Made by a program: the position numbers and the translations under genes
Shown here: positions 8,599 to 17,770 of the stretch, piece by piece
Numbering within the stretch: position 1 is the stretch's first letter
Layout of the letters: every line of letters begins with the position of its first letter
NCBI GenBank assembly: GCA_963575745.1
Contig: CAUYUJ010007464.1
Location: forward strand, 17,120 to 46,629
DNA from: Prorocentrum cordatum
Lineage: Eukaryota > Sar > Dinophyceae > Prorocentrales > Prorocentraceae
Direction of reading: 5' to 3'
DNA length: 29,510 nt
Notes under the pieces: generated by a model
The model's input: the letters and a program-made list of their open reading frames with translations, nothing else
Databases searched by the model: none
What the model was told of the DNA's origin: nothing

Positions 8599-10519
8599 AT
8601 GGCCCAGGTGCCTCTCGGACCCTGGGCGGTCTTCGCCCTAGGACTTTTCCACCTGGCTTCGCGCCCGCTCCAGTTCCCGGACGCGCCATCAGACCTCCCG
8701 CCACGTGCGTTGGAGGCCGTGTGCTCGCCCGCGTGGCTGCCGCCCGAGGACCCGGGCGAGGCCTGCCCGCCCTGCCCCGAGGCGCTCGCCTGCCCGGCGG
8801 CGTCCGAAGTCTGCCCGCTGCTGGACCCCGTGCTGGCGGCGGCGGACCCCGTGGGTCCCCTCCTGGCGGCGGCCCCTGGCTTGCTGGTGGCGCTGCTGCT
8901 GGAGGCTGGCCGTTGCGCGCGGCGCTGGTGCGGTGGAGCGCGTGGGGCTGCGGAGACGCACGCGTCCGTGAGGGATGGCGCTGCTCCCGTGCGGCGCGGG
9001 GCTGGAGTGGTGGAGGTGCCTGGTGTCCGGCCAGCGGTCCGCTACAAGTGACGACCCCGCCGAGCACGAGCGGGTCCTCCTCGACCCGAGCGTGCCGCCC
9101 GATATCTGGGCTGCGTGCACGCCAGACGCTGACGAGTGCGAGGAGGACTTCGCTGGTGCTGGCCCCGTTTCAAGCCCCGAGGGGGCCGCCGTGATGCCCG
9201 CGGACGGCAGTGGCCAGGCAGGTTGGCTGCGCGCGATCTACCTTTCCAGGGCGCCGCCGACGCACGCCGAGCTGCGGGCTGCCAGCGAGAGCGGCCGGAC
9301 GATGTACGAGGCTCGGCTCCCTGGCATCGCTCCCGCGGAGCCGCTGGAGGTCGAGACCGCCGACGGCGAGCTCCTCGCGCGGGCCGACCTCTTCGGCCGC
9401 GAGCCGCCTCCAGGAGCACATCGACAACGGGGTAAGCAGCCGCTTGCTCCGACGGCGGACGATTGCATCTGGGGGGTAGCCGAGCCGACCGCGAGCTTCG
9501 CCGTCGGCACCACGGTGGATCGGACCGACTCCCGCACGAGCGGGGGTCCGCAGAAGTGGCTTCGCGACTTCCTGAGGTCAAACGGCTTGGGGGGGAACGA
9601 CAGGGTCGCCCACGAGTTGAAAATGTGGTGCGGCAGTCTCTACAGGGCCGCCGTGTATGACCAGGTGATTTCGGGCGGCTTGATGTGCGTCGAGGCGGCG
9701 GCGCGACGAGCGGCTGGCCTGGTGGCGATGTGCTCAGACCCCGCCAAGCATGTCTGAGGACGCGCGCGGCTCTACTCGGGCGCGGCGTCATCGGACGACC
9801 TCGCGGGTCAGGCGCTGCTGGCCGTTGCCAGGAGCATCGCGGAGCCCAGTCGGTGCTCGCCTTTGGGAAGGGGCCGCAGCGGACCCGCGCCGAGGAGGAG
9901 GGCGCCGCCGCCGATGGCAAGGACAAGCCAGGGCAGTCACCGCCGAGAAGGAAGGCTGGGGGGGGGAGCCGATGCCCCCCCCAAAGGGGCCACGACGGTC
10001 TCCGCGGCCAGGGGGGGCCCTGTCCCCGGCCGAGACACAGGGGTAGAACGGGGCCAGCTTGCCGCCTCGCGCGTTGCCAGGGAGCTGTTCCCGCTGCCTC
10101 GCTGGCGCCTACCGAGTTTGCCCGACGATGTCTCCATCCGGGGTCGCTCCCTCCGGTGGCGCGAGCGGCTGGCGCTGATGATGGGCAACGAGGCGGTGGA
10201 TGCGCTGATTTGGTTGGCGGGCCTCTGGAGCGGGCCGACGCACTTCGACCCCGACCCGATGCAGCTCGAGGTTTTGGAGCGGATCTGCGAGTTAGCCTCG
10301 CGGCGGTGCCCGGGTCCAGACGCCCTCAGCGAATGCGCGGCCGTCCGCCGGCTGTTGCGAGGGCGCGCGCCATGCGGTGGGACGGGTTGCCTCGCCCGCG
10401 TCGCGCCCCTCAGAAAGGACTTCGTCTCGCTCCCCGAGACAGCGGAGGGGCGCCCGCCGCTTGAGGGCGCGCCCCCCCCCCCCCCCCGAGGCCCAGCGCT
10501 CCCTGAAGGAGCGCTCTGA
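8599..10519 (+). pseudogene. gag-like ORF of the retroelement
   Basis: Reading begins at the ATG at 8599, just after A1, in one frame (to 9051), then moves to another frame between about 8975 and 9050 and continues to TGA 10517-10519 with one in-frame TGA at 9755-9757. Recognisable pieces, in the order I associate with dinoflagellate retroelement gag regions: a hydrophobic Leu/Ala-rich N-terminus, an acidic middle, KWLRDFL...AHELKMW...YDQVISGGL, then a basic Arg-rich segment and RELFPLPRW. No zinc knuckle is visible. It probably encodes the particle/nucleic-acid-binding component. The family assignment rests on recalled family resemblance plus position upstream of RT, hence moderate confidence. 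Confidence 0.6.
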
Positions 10520-12290
10520 GCGCATGCTGCGCGACGGAAGCCCGACGCCAACTGCGACGCCGTACTTCGACGCAGCGCTGAAGCGGAGCGCCAAGACATA
10601 TCGACATGTTGTCGCTGACCTTCGGCGCCGTGGCCTGCCGAGATGGACGCGCCGCCCTCGCTGTCAGGTGGGCCTCTTCTTCGTGGAGATGGACAATGGA
10701 GCCGCTGCGCCTCGTCTTGGCCGCGCGGCCCGCCAGCGAGCTCTTCGAGGCACCGCCCGGCGCGGCGCCCCTCAGCGCGGAGGGCCTCGGCCGAGTGGAG
10801 TTCGCCCTGCCCGAGGGCATGGGCCCCTGGAGCCCAGAGGCCCAGCAGCTTTTGCAGGGCTGTAGCCCCCACCTGGGGCTCGCGGACGTCAAGGGCTGCT
10901 TCCACCGCCAGCGGCTCCAGGGCTGGCTCAGCGAGTACTTCTGCCTCCCCGAGGCCCCCATCCCCTCCTGCTTCCCCGAGGTCCTCCCCGAGGACTGACC
11001 CCCCGCGGCTACCGGCCCCGGGCGTCGCGGGGGAGCTCTGGGAGGGCCGCCCGCTGGAGCGGCGCGACCTGGCGAGCCCCTGCTGGGGGGTCTTTCCGAT
11101 GGGTTTCACCTGGGGCCCCTGGGCAGCGCAGTGCATCAACGAGAGCAATGCGATGGAGATCTGCCCCCGTCTGACGCACTGTCGTCTGACATGCCGAGGT
11201 CAGCCGCCAGTCTTTGGCCCGGCTTTCCCCGACGGCCACGCCGCCCTCGGCGTCGCCTCGACCTCGGAGCCCTCGGTCTCCGGCAACGCGCAGCAGCTCG
11301 TCCGAGGATTCGACGAGCAGGGCCTACTGCTGCATGGGAGCTCCGCGAGCATGGGCGCCGAGACCCTTGGCGCCGAGGTTTCGGGGCCCCGCTGGAAGGC
11401 GAGGGCCATTCAGAAGCGCTTCTGGCTGATCCGACAGGCGATCGCCGGGCCACTGCGCTCGCGCCGAGCTGCTGGCGCGCGGCACTCTCAGCGTCTTCCG
11501 CGCAGTCTATGCCTGATGAGGAAGTCCTACGCCGCGCCCGCGACGCTTTGGCCGAAGACCCGCATGGAGCTGGAGGTGTTCCGCGGGCAGCTGATCTTCC
11601 TGGAAAGCGACTGGGCGCTGCAGTGGAACGAGCTGATGCTGACCACCGACAGCAGCCTGGAGGCAGGAGCGGCGTCGATCACGCGCTGGCCCCGCGTCAT
11701 GGTGGCCGAGGCGGCCCGCGCGCAGGAGAGGGCCCGCTTCCGCGAGGTCGCCGCAGGACCACTGGCGGCCGGGGACGGTGGCCTCCCTGCGGCCCGCTGG
11801 GGCGCCCGAGAGGCTGCGCTGGTGGCGGTGGGCTCCTGGGTCCTGGGTGGGGCGACGGCGGCGAGTGGCGGCTGGCCAGCGCGGGCGACGACGCGGAGCT
11901 GGACGCTGCTTGGGAGGTCGATCTCGGCCTCCCCGAGGTGCCCGCGGCGAGGCTCGCAAGCGCCCGCTGGCGCGCGAAGCAGGTGCAGCGCCGGAGGTAC
12001 GAGGGGGGGCGCCCTCATCAAGGCGGCACGAGCGCTGGCGATGGGCATCCGTCGCATCACCCAGTCGGTGTTCGGAGCCGCCTGACGCCGACTGATCTTG
12101 TCAGATAACATGTCAGTAGCGTCATCTTTAACAGGGGTCGAGCAAAAGAGCTTGCCCTTCTCGTCCAAACTCGCAGATTCCATGCCTATTGTCTAGCGAG
12201 GAATGTGAAAGCGCCTGTTCGATGGGCCCCCTGAGAACTGATGCCGGCCGACTACGGGTCTAGAGTCTTCAATTAGAAAGGGGCCAAGGG
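10520..12290 (+). pseudogene. Reverse transcriptase-RNase H of the retroelement, inactivated
   Basis: The conserved order is scattered over three frames. The N-terminal RT (RRGLPRWTRRPRCQVGLFF, about 10620-10690) is followed by LRLVLAARPA and LGLADVKGCFH (frame change near 10700), then FPMGFTWGPWAAQ (11093 on; frame change near 10998). At the place of the catalytic Y/F-V-D-N motif stands FPDG (11225-11236), so the active site looks altered. RNase H follows with TTDSSLEAG (Asp codon 11648-11650) and a frame-shifted FPEVP-like segment (LGLPEVPAARL, about 11930). After TGA 12083-12085 comes LILSDNM (Asp codon 12104-12106), then LALLVQTRRF and a degenerate RW-P-E-L end near 12240. Role: cDNA synthesis and RNA-strand removal. 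Clearly a dead copy. Confidence 0.82.
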
Positions 12291-12544
12291 GCCCCTCGGT
12301 TTACAGTTTCTTGATGCCCTACCTTCAACGGAGTCTCTCTTACAGGGCACCCCCAGGGTTCGCGCTCCCTTCGTTTTCTTTCAGTCAGCGAGTCCTCAGC
12401 TTACAGTCGTGACGCCCTCTCCGTTCGATTTCTCGAATCGCTTGCTTCCCAGCGCGTCGGGCCAGACTCACCGGGCCTGGGCCTCTTCTCTCCGCGTCAG
12501 CTCTCGCCCTGTGTATTCTGAGCGACGCCTAACGTCCTCGTGCC

Positions 12545-12558
12545 CCATTTTGGCTCAA
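12545..12558 (+). other. 14-nt match to the dinoflagellate spliced leader (possible relict)
   Basis: CCATTTTGGCTCAA is identical to 14 consecutive bases near the 3' end of the conserved dinoflagellate trans-spliced leader. It lies between the RNase H and recombinase frames, just upstream of the recombinase reading frame. The leader's 5' end does not match and the next base is C instead of G. It may be a fossil of a reverse-transcribed, trans-spliced mRNA, or chance. Confidence 0.4.
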
Positions 12559-12562
12559 CCGT

Positions 12563-13872
12563 TTGAGAGAGCCGCGCCTCCTGTCCCGCAGCTCGCGTTG
12601 CACGCGGCGGCGGGGGCTCGCGCGGGCGGAGCCGCTGCCCGCGCCGTTGCCCGCGGCCAAGCGGGGGCGCCGGCTAAGGCGGCCCGCGGAGCAGCAGGCG
12701 GACACAAAAATCTTGCAATTACCTCGACCGGCTCCAGCGGGCGCCAGGCAGACCCAGGCGCCGCGTCGCCTAGAGACGTTGTCGACGGCCCAGTGGGCGC
12801 GGGGCCGGAGGGCTCGCCTGAGCGGGGCAGCGCTGCCGCCGGCGCCTCGGCTCTCCGAGCGGAACACTGACTTGCTGGCCCTCCCCCAGGACTGGCGGCG
12901 CCAGATCGTGGCCGACGGCGACGGCGACAGCAGCACCTCCGACGAGCAGCAGGTCGCGCGGGCTGGCGAGAGGCGCGAAGGAGAGCTGCTGAGGTGCGCT
13001 GCCGAGAGGAAGCGGGCCTTCGGAGCGGAGGCGCTGCCGCGCAGCGGTGCAGCGGGGGGCCAGACCTTCCCGGAGCGGCGGTCAGCGTTCGCCCTCGCGA
13101 GGATGCGATGCGGCCTGGGGCTGGACGCCTTCCTGGAGTTGACGCGGAGCCGCGCCGCCCGCTTCGCTCGCCCTCGCAGGCGGACGAGGCCCTCGTGTAC
13201 CACATGAACGCGCTATTCTTCGGCAACCACGAGTCGACAAAAGGCGATCAGGCGATGGCGGAGCTGATGTACAGGCTCCCAGAGTACTCGAGCCAGGGCA
13301 AGTCCAAGACGCCGCGAGCCCGGCGCTGCCTCTGGGGCCTGCGCAAGCTTGCGCCTGGGCGGAGCCGCCTGGCGTGGCGCACGGCGGCGCTTGGTGCGCT
13401 GCAGAGGGCCATCTTCCTGCTCACCGCGGTGTCGGGCGACTTTTGGCCGACTCACCTGCTCCCTGTCGCGGGGCAACCTCGTTGCGCCAGCGCCCGAAGT
13501 ATGCCGCGGGTGGTCGCCGCCCTTCTTTCCAGACGGCAAGCCGTTGCGCAGCGAGGCGGGGCTGGCGGATGCAGGGGTGATGCTGGGCGGCGGCTGGTCT
13601 CAGTGTGCCGCGCCCGTCTTCCGCGAGCTCGTGCAAGGGGCTCTCGAAGAAGAGGTGTTGGAGTTCAGGCACTCACAGTTCCTGAACATGTTTCGGACGG
13701 CGCTGCAGGACCTGGGTGTGGAGCAGCATATCATTCCATGCCAGGCTCGACGCTCAGGTCCATGCTTAGACGTGGCCAGGCGTTGCAGAACGCTCGAGGA
13801 GATACCGAAAGGGGGTCAGTGAAGCATGCCAAGGCAGTGCAGACGAAGGCTGCTCTGCTAGGACAGTCGTGA
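12563..13872 (+). pseudogene. Tyrosine recombinase (DIRS-type) of the retroelement, inactivated
   Basis: Pieced from two frames. The N-terminal basic/linker region (12563-13180, LDAFLELTR) is followed by DEALVYHMNALFFGNHES (13183 on; frame change), LPEYSSQGKSKTPRARR and LRKLAPGRSRLAW. Then (frame change near 13460) come NLVAPAPE, LEFRHSQFLNMFRTAL, and CQARRSGP at the place where recombinases of these elements carry an RHSG-type box (13739-13762; RRSG here). After LEEIPKGGQ-stop (13820-13822) the other frame gives SVKHAKAVQTKAALL with no Tyr where the nucleophile-bearing R-Y-E-K-like segment is expected. The enzyme would integrate the circular cDNA without TSDs. The catalytic calls are inferred from family pattern; the presence of the domain is well supported by the split repeats. 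Confidence 0.75.
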
Positions 13873-13938
13873 GCCCCGCCGCCTGCCCTGCTGCGCGACA
13901 CCCTGAGCGACTGCGCAAATCGACTCGAGAACATACTG

Positions 13939-14733
13939 CGCGGAAGAGGTGCCAAGGTGAGTACCCAGTGAGGCGACAAGGTCGCCGGCGTAAGAACATT
14001 CTAGATTTGTTTTCTGGCTCAGATTCGATAGGGCAAGCCGCCCTCAGGCGGGGTTTTAATTATCACGGTTTCGACCGCTAGAACGGGCCCGACGAGGATT
14101 TTACGCGCCCGCCAGTGATCTCGCGAATTCGAAAGGCTATCGCTCGCGGTGAGGTCATCGCTGCCTCGCTCGGTCCTCCCTGCTCTTCGTGGGGCACGGC
14201 AGTGGACAGAGGCCGCCGGCGCGGCCGCTCAGCTCAGCACCCATGGGGCATCCCAGACGCCGCGGAATGCATGCCAATAATAGGATCGCCGCGGGAAGCG
14301 CTACTTTCTTAGCTGCTCTGACTTTGATGAAATCTCTCGCGCGAGCAGGCACGTCTTTGGTGTTAGAACATCCGATCAATAGTAGGATTTGGCACACACA
14401 GACACACAACAGCTCAAGCGTCTAGCGAGTCAGCGTAGCATATACTAGAAGATTTGTTATCCGTGTCACTTTTGGATCCCTTGGAGAAAGCGCACAAAGT
14501 TTTTGTTTTTCGGCGTTGGCCCCCAGGACATCTTAAAGTTGGAGAGGCGATGCTGCAGTTTTAAAGGGATTTGCTCGGCCTCGGGGAAACCAGACGTCGC
14601 CCTTGAAGGCAAGGCCCCATCCGGGGCCACATGGACTTCCCTCGCCGCGTCCTACCCACCAGAATTAGTTGACTGCATGGTGAACTGCTTGCTGAGCCGC
14701 GAGAGGGACCTTGAAGCGGCTGTCTTTCTATAG
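13939..14733 (+). pseudogene. C5-cytosine-methyltransferase-like domain of the retroelement, inactivated
   Basis: Motif I-like LDLFSGSDSIGQAA (Asp codon 14004-14006) is followed by an in-frame TAG at 14079-14081. Motif IV-like LGPPCSSW comes next (Cys codon 14181-14183). After a frame change near 14260, motif VI-like VLEHP appears (14360-14374). A last frame (to 14733) has KFLFFGVGPQDIL, SGKPDVALEG and GATWTSLAASYPPELVDC, which fits the C-terminal end of these retroelement methyltransferases. Known chemistry for the family is methylation of cytosine C5 in DNA using S-adenosylmethionine. Whether this divergent retroelement branch does that is not shown. One stop and at least two frameshifts make this copy a pseudogene. 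It could instead be another SAM-dependent methyltransferase sharing a PPC-like loop, but the I-IV-VI order favours C5. Confidence 0.7.
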
Positions 14734-14772
14734 CCCTCTTCGCCCTCCCAGTGAACCCGTTGGGATTGTTGG

Positions 14773-14856
14773 CCTCTGTTGCGTCTCAAGCTTCGCCTAG
14801 GCGAGTGGCACTTGGTAGCAAAAATGTCCCCCACCGAATGTAGCAGTTAACCTGTC
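14773..14856 (+). repeat. Split direct repeat B1
   Basis: CCTCTGTTGCGTCTCAAGC through GCAGTTAACCTGT, about 84 bp. Its partner is 15006-15088 with about five differences. It overlaps A2 by TGT. Confidence 0.9.
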
Positions 14857-14962
14857 AGTGCCTGCGCGGGAAGGTTGTGAGCGGAATGACTCGATGTGTC
14901 ATTACACAACGAACCGTTTAAACTGGGGGAGGGCCCTGGGACTCCATAGCCTTCTTCGGTTC
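14854..14962 (+). repeat. Split direct repeat A2
   Basis: Second copy of A1 (8488-8596). The B1/A2 junction reads AACCTGTCAGTG, the sequence obtained by joining the right and left ends of the element. Confidence 0.9.
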
Positions 14963-15005
14963 CCTTCCGCCCTGTTCTCCCCCTCTCTTGCCTCTGTCGC
15001 CAGGA

Positions 15006-15088
15006 CCTCTGTTGCGTCTCAAGCTTCGCCTAGACGAGTGGCACGTGGTAGCAAACATGTTCCCCACCGAATGCAGCAGTTAACCTGT
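15006..15088 (+). repeat. Split direct repeat B2
   Basis: Second copy of B1, ending GTTAACCTGT at the right end of the retroelement. Confidence 0.9.
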
Positions 15089-15138
15089 TTTTATGTTTCG
15101 CCTCAAGTCCGCCTGTACGGGGGGCATGCCCGACCGAA
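15089..15138 (+). mobile_element. Introner-family element, right half (interrupted)
   Basis: A T-rich lead, TTCGCCTCAAGTCC, then CCTGTACGGGGGGCATGCCC and GACCGAA, matching the 3' end of the intact copies (compare 27671-27716). Together with 8424-8487 it makes most of one element. From 15139 to 15460 I see no gene. Confidence 0.75.
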
Positions 15139-15460
15139 TCATACTGTAGAACAGTCAAGCAAAACATGTACACGTAGTAGGTATTTTTGGAATCCCTCAT
15201 CCCACGATACTTCGAGCACCTTCCTACTTCAAGACCCGAAATGATGTTGGTATGTCTTTATTATGTGGGACGGCCTGAACCCAATCTACTTTATCCGCCT
15301 TCCTACTTCATGTTTCTACCCACTTCTCCCGACCGGCGTGTAGACTGTGATGAGGGAGCACGACAAGAGAGCGAGAAGGTGGCGCCGCCCGCTCCTCCTT
15401 GGCCTCCCCTCGGCCTCTTGTCTCCCGCCGCGACGTCCAGCCGTCGCGCAAATATTAGTT

Positions 15461-15575
15461 TTGGGGGCACAAAAATATACACCACCACCGCCTCCCTTCG
15501 CCCCCATCCCTTTCGCTGGACAGACGAGAGAGGAGGAATCGACGTGGTGGTGGTGTATATTCTTTGGGCCCCCAT
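15461..15575. mobile_element. TIR element (MITE-like), about 115 bp
   Basis: The arms pair TTGGGGGCAC...AATATACACCACCACC (15461-15489) with the inverted copy at 15546-15574, with a few mismatches. No coding capacity; no clear TSD. Confidence 0.7.
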
Positions 15576-16002
15576 ACTCAGGATGTTCGGCGCGGAAGTC
15601 CACGAGCACAACTCCGATCTGGGCTCCTTCGGTGGCAAATCATGGGAGCCTCGTATACAGTCGGCCCAACTTAGTAGGTCGACCCTGCCAAATCAAGGGT
15701 ACCCTCGTGTCCTGTGTCTCGCGACCCATGTTTCCTACATTCCTGTGGCAATGTGGCCCTCGGAAGGGTCTTGTGTCCTTTCGCGTGTCCTGTCCAATCC
15801 AGTCCGATTGTACCCTCGTAACTCCGTCTGTAGCGTCGAGTAGCGCCGTTTGGCGCCCGGAGTCGATGAGATAGATAGCGCCGATTTAGCGTCGATTTGG
15901 CGTCGATGAGTGTCGGTGGAGCGTCGATCTGCGTCTATTCGCAAGAGCCAACACGATGGTTCGGGAGGCTTCCATGAGTTGCCGCCGAAGGCTCCGCGGG
16001 CG

Positions 16003-16173
16003 TCACCGCCCACCAAACCACCCCAACCCAACCCGAAGGCCCCGATGTGCCCTCCATTTCCAGTGGGGGCGTCGGGGAACACAGGAAAAAACAAGTTGAG
16101 CCCGTATTTCCCCCCCCCCCACCCACCCGAGATTCGGGTCTTCGGGTTGGGTCGGGGTGGTCTGGTAGGTAGT
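16003..16173. mobile_element. TIR element, ACCACCCCAACCCAACCC family, copy 1
   Basis: Left arm CCAAACCACCCCAACCC with inverted GGGTTGGGTCGGGGTGG at the right. Shares both ends and the interior (CCTCCATTTCCAGTGGGGG) with 21411-21583. TSD not clear here. Confidence 0.8.
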
Positions 16174-16329
16174 CCGGACGGGGGGTCCAGCCGTGAGGGC
16201 CGCCTCGGGGCTGGAGAGCGGTGCGAGAGCGCCCGTCGTGCTCTTCCGCACGACGCCGAGAGTTTGGGGCAGGAGCACGAGGCCGACCCTTCCATCAGGA
16301 CGACCCGCGTCGAGACCGAGGGCACCCAC

Positions 16330-16600
16330 GAGGGCGCGAAGCTGTTCGCGCTCCGCGGTCCTCGTTCCTTCTCCCCCTCCTCTCTCGTCCTCCTCTTCTC
16401 CCTCTCGGGGGGCGGCGCGAGAGCGCGAAGCTATTCGCGCTCCGCGCAGCGCGAAGCGCGAAGCTGGGAGCCCTCGGTTCGCGTCGTGTCGACTGGCGGC
16501 GACGCTCGATGAGAAAGCCCTAAGAGAGCCCTAAGAGACCCTCAGAGACGCTAAGCGCCGCGAGGCTGGGAGCCCTCAGGGGCGCTCGATGGGAAAGCGC
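16330..16600. repeat. Short dispersed repeats of GCGCGAAGCT and GCTGGGAGCCCTC
   Basis: AGCTGTTCGCGCTCCGCG-type units recur near 16338 and 16430. GCTGGGAGCCCTC plus CGCTCGATG-GAAAGC occurs at about 16463-16517 and again at 16565-16599. No gene seen. Confidence 0.6.
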
Positions 16601-16672
16601 GCGCCTCCCGGGGCGCTCACGCCGCCCCGCCGGCCCTCGGGGTGCAGAGACGGGGCGGGGGCGCTCTCTGTC

Positions 16673-16881
16673 TGGACGCCCGAAATGGGTACCGAAAGAA
16701 TGGGCACGATGCCCAACAGCAGTTCCTCTTCATCTTGAACAGGACTCGCTGTCCGCGCCGCCTCGGCCTGTGTCCATTTGAGACAGAAGGTCGCCCGCCC
16801 AACAGCGGCCGCTGTTGGTTTGGGACAGCATTTGTTGTTGGGCATCGTACCCATTTTTTCGGTACCCATGTCGGGCGTCCA
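16673..16881. mobile_element. TIR element (MITE-like), about 209 bp
   Basis: Near-perfect ~46-bp arms: TGGACGCCCGAAATGGGTAC and onward at 16673-16718, inverted at 16836-16881. The interior contains a second palindrome, AACAGCGGCCGCTGTT. No ORF of interest. Confidence 0.85.
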
Positions 16882-16935
16882 AGCTCTGGGCCGCACGGTC
16901 TGCCCGAGGGGGGGGGGGGGGGCAGAAGCGCAGGA

Positions 16936-17100
16936 TGGTAAGTCGGGCGTGCCCCTCAACAGGAGGAATCTTCAAAAGGAGTCAATAAATCGTATGGGGA
17001 CGATTTTCTTCCATTCTTGGAGCAGTTTCGGAGTATGTGTTGGACTATATTCTTATTTTTTCGTCCAGAGTCCCCCTGTAGGGGGACAGGCCCGACCCAA
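16936..17100 (+). mobile_element. Introner-family TIR element, copy 2
   Basis: Starts TGGTAAGTCGGGCGTG and ends CCTGTAGGGGGACAGGCCC-GACCCAA. Flanked by an 8-bp target duplication with one mismatch (GCGCAGGA 16928-16935, GCGTAGGA 17101-17108). The interior has TATGGGGACG and T-rich tracts as in the copy inside gene copy 2. Whether it lies in a transcript is unknown. Confidence 0.85.
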
Positions 17101-17358
17101 GCGTAGGAAGGCGGCGAACGAGGCTGCGCCTGGGGCAGGAAGGCACGCGGAGGGGGAGGGCGGGCCAAAGATATGTTTCAGCATTCTCGGCGTGCCTCTC
17201 CCCTGTTGTGCCCTCTCTTGGGCGTCTCTCTTCCTGGCATGAGCTCCGGACCGGGGTTCTACTTGTGTGACTGGCCTTTGGTCCCAGACGGGAGGGGCGT
17301 AAAACGGGGGGCGGCCGATTTGATCGATGTACGCGAAGCATACGTGCGCGAGGGAGCT

Positions 17359-17495
17359 ATCCAACCTGTGCCTGGCACGCGTCCGTTTGGCAAGGGTGTT
17401 TTCCAACATGCGTTTGGCACGTGTTTCGACTCGCAATGTGTATTTCGGGGGAGTGTCCAACCTGTGTATGGTACGTGCCGTATCGAGGAACGTTT
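17359..17495. repeat. Degenerate TCCAACCTGTG-TGGCACG repeat
   Basis: Three imperfect copies (about 17359, 17402, 17457) of a unit reading TCCAACCTGTGCCTGGCACG with substitutions. 17101-17350 and 17500-17670 hold no gene that I can support. Confidence 0.6.
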
Positions 17496-17672
17496 GACTC
17501 AGCCACAGATGCATTAAGTTGGGGCTGGAATGCGAGATCTCCAGTAGCTCTCCGCTGGTGATCTGGCTTCCCAGCTGCTGATCCCTGTGGTGTAGAATTC
17601 CAGCCGAGGCCCTTTCTTCCAAGCCGCTCTGTCTGTTTCTCCGCCTTTCCTTCTCTCCGTGGTCATTTTCCC

Positions 17673-17706
17673 TCAAGCGAATTTCACTGCAGCCACTTAT
17701 CAGGTG
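17673..17706 (+). promoter_or_regulatory. Conserved 5' leader block of gene copy 2
   Basis: Counterpart of 1107-1140 and the same 34-nt length, ending TATCAGGTGAG. It sits 64 nt before the proposed ATG (79 nt in copy 1). A possible splice-related or leader element. Confidence 0.45.
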
Positions 17707-17770
17707 AGCTCAAGGCAGCTGGTGCCCAACCGTTGTTTGTGAATGTTGTGCAAGTGGTAGAGGGAAGCTC

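Larger units (their letters stand above)
8488..15088 (+). mobile_element. DIRS/Ngaro-type tyrosine-recombinase retroelement with methyltransferase domain, decayed
   Basis: A 6.6-kb unit with split direct repeats A1 (8488-8596), B1 (14773-14856), A2 (14854-14962) and B2 (15006-15088), the order known for PAT/Ngaro-type tyrosine-recombinase retrotransposons. The start of A1 (TGTCAG) and the end of B2 (AACCTGT) overlap by TGT, and joining them reproduces the B1/A2 junction AACCTGTCAG exactly, as expected if a circular intermediate recombined at that core. Between the repeats lie, in order, gag-like, RT-RNase H, tyrosine recombinase and C5-methyltransferase-like reading frames, all on +. Every domain is broken by stops or frameshifts and key residues are changed, so the copy is not autonomous. 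No TSD, as expected for recombinase insertion. The flanks are the two halves of one introner-family element. Confidence 0.88.

Noticed and set aside
8488-14962. LTR retrotransposon with A1/A2 as LTRs
   Set aside because: The B1/B2 pair interleaves with A2 and the domains include a tyrosine recombinase rather than a DDE integrase; no primer-binding site or TG...CA LTR structure was seen.
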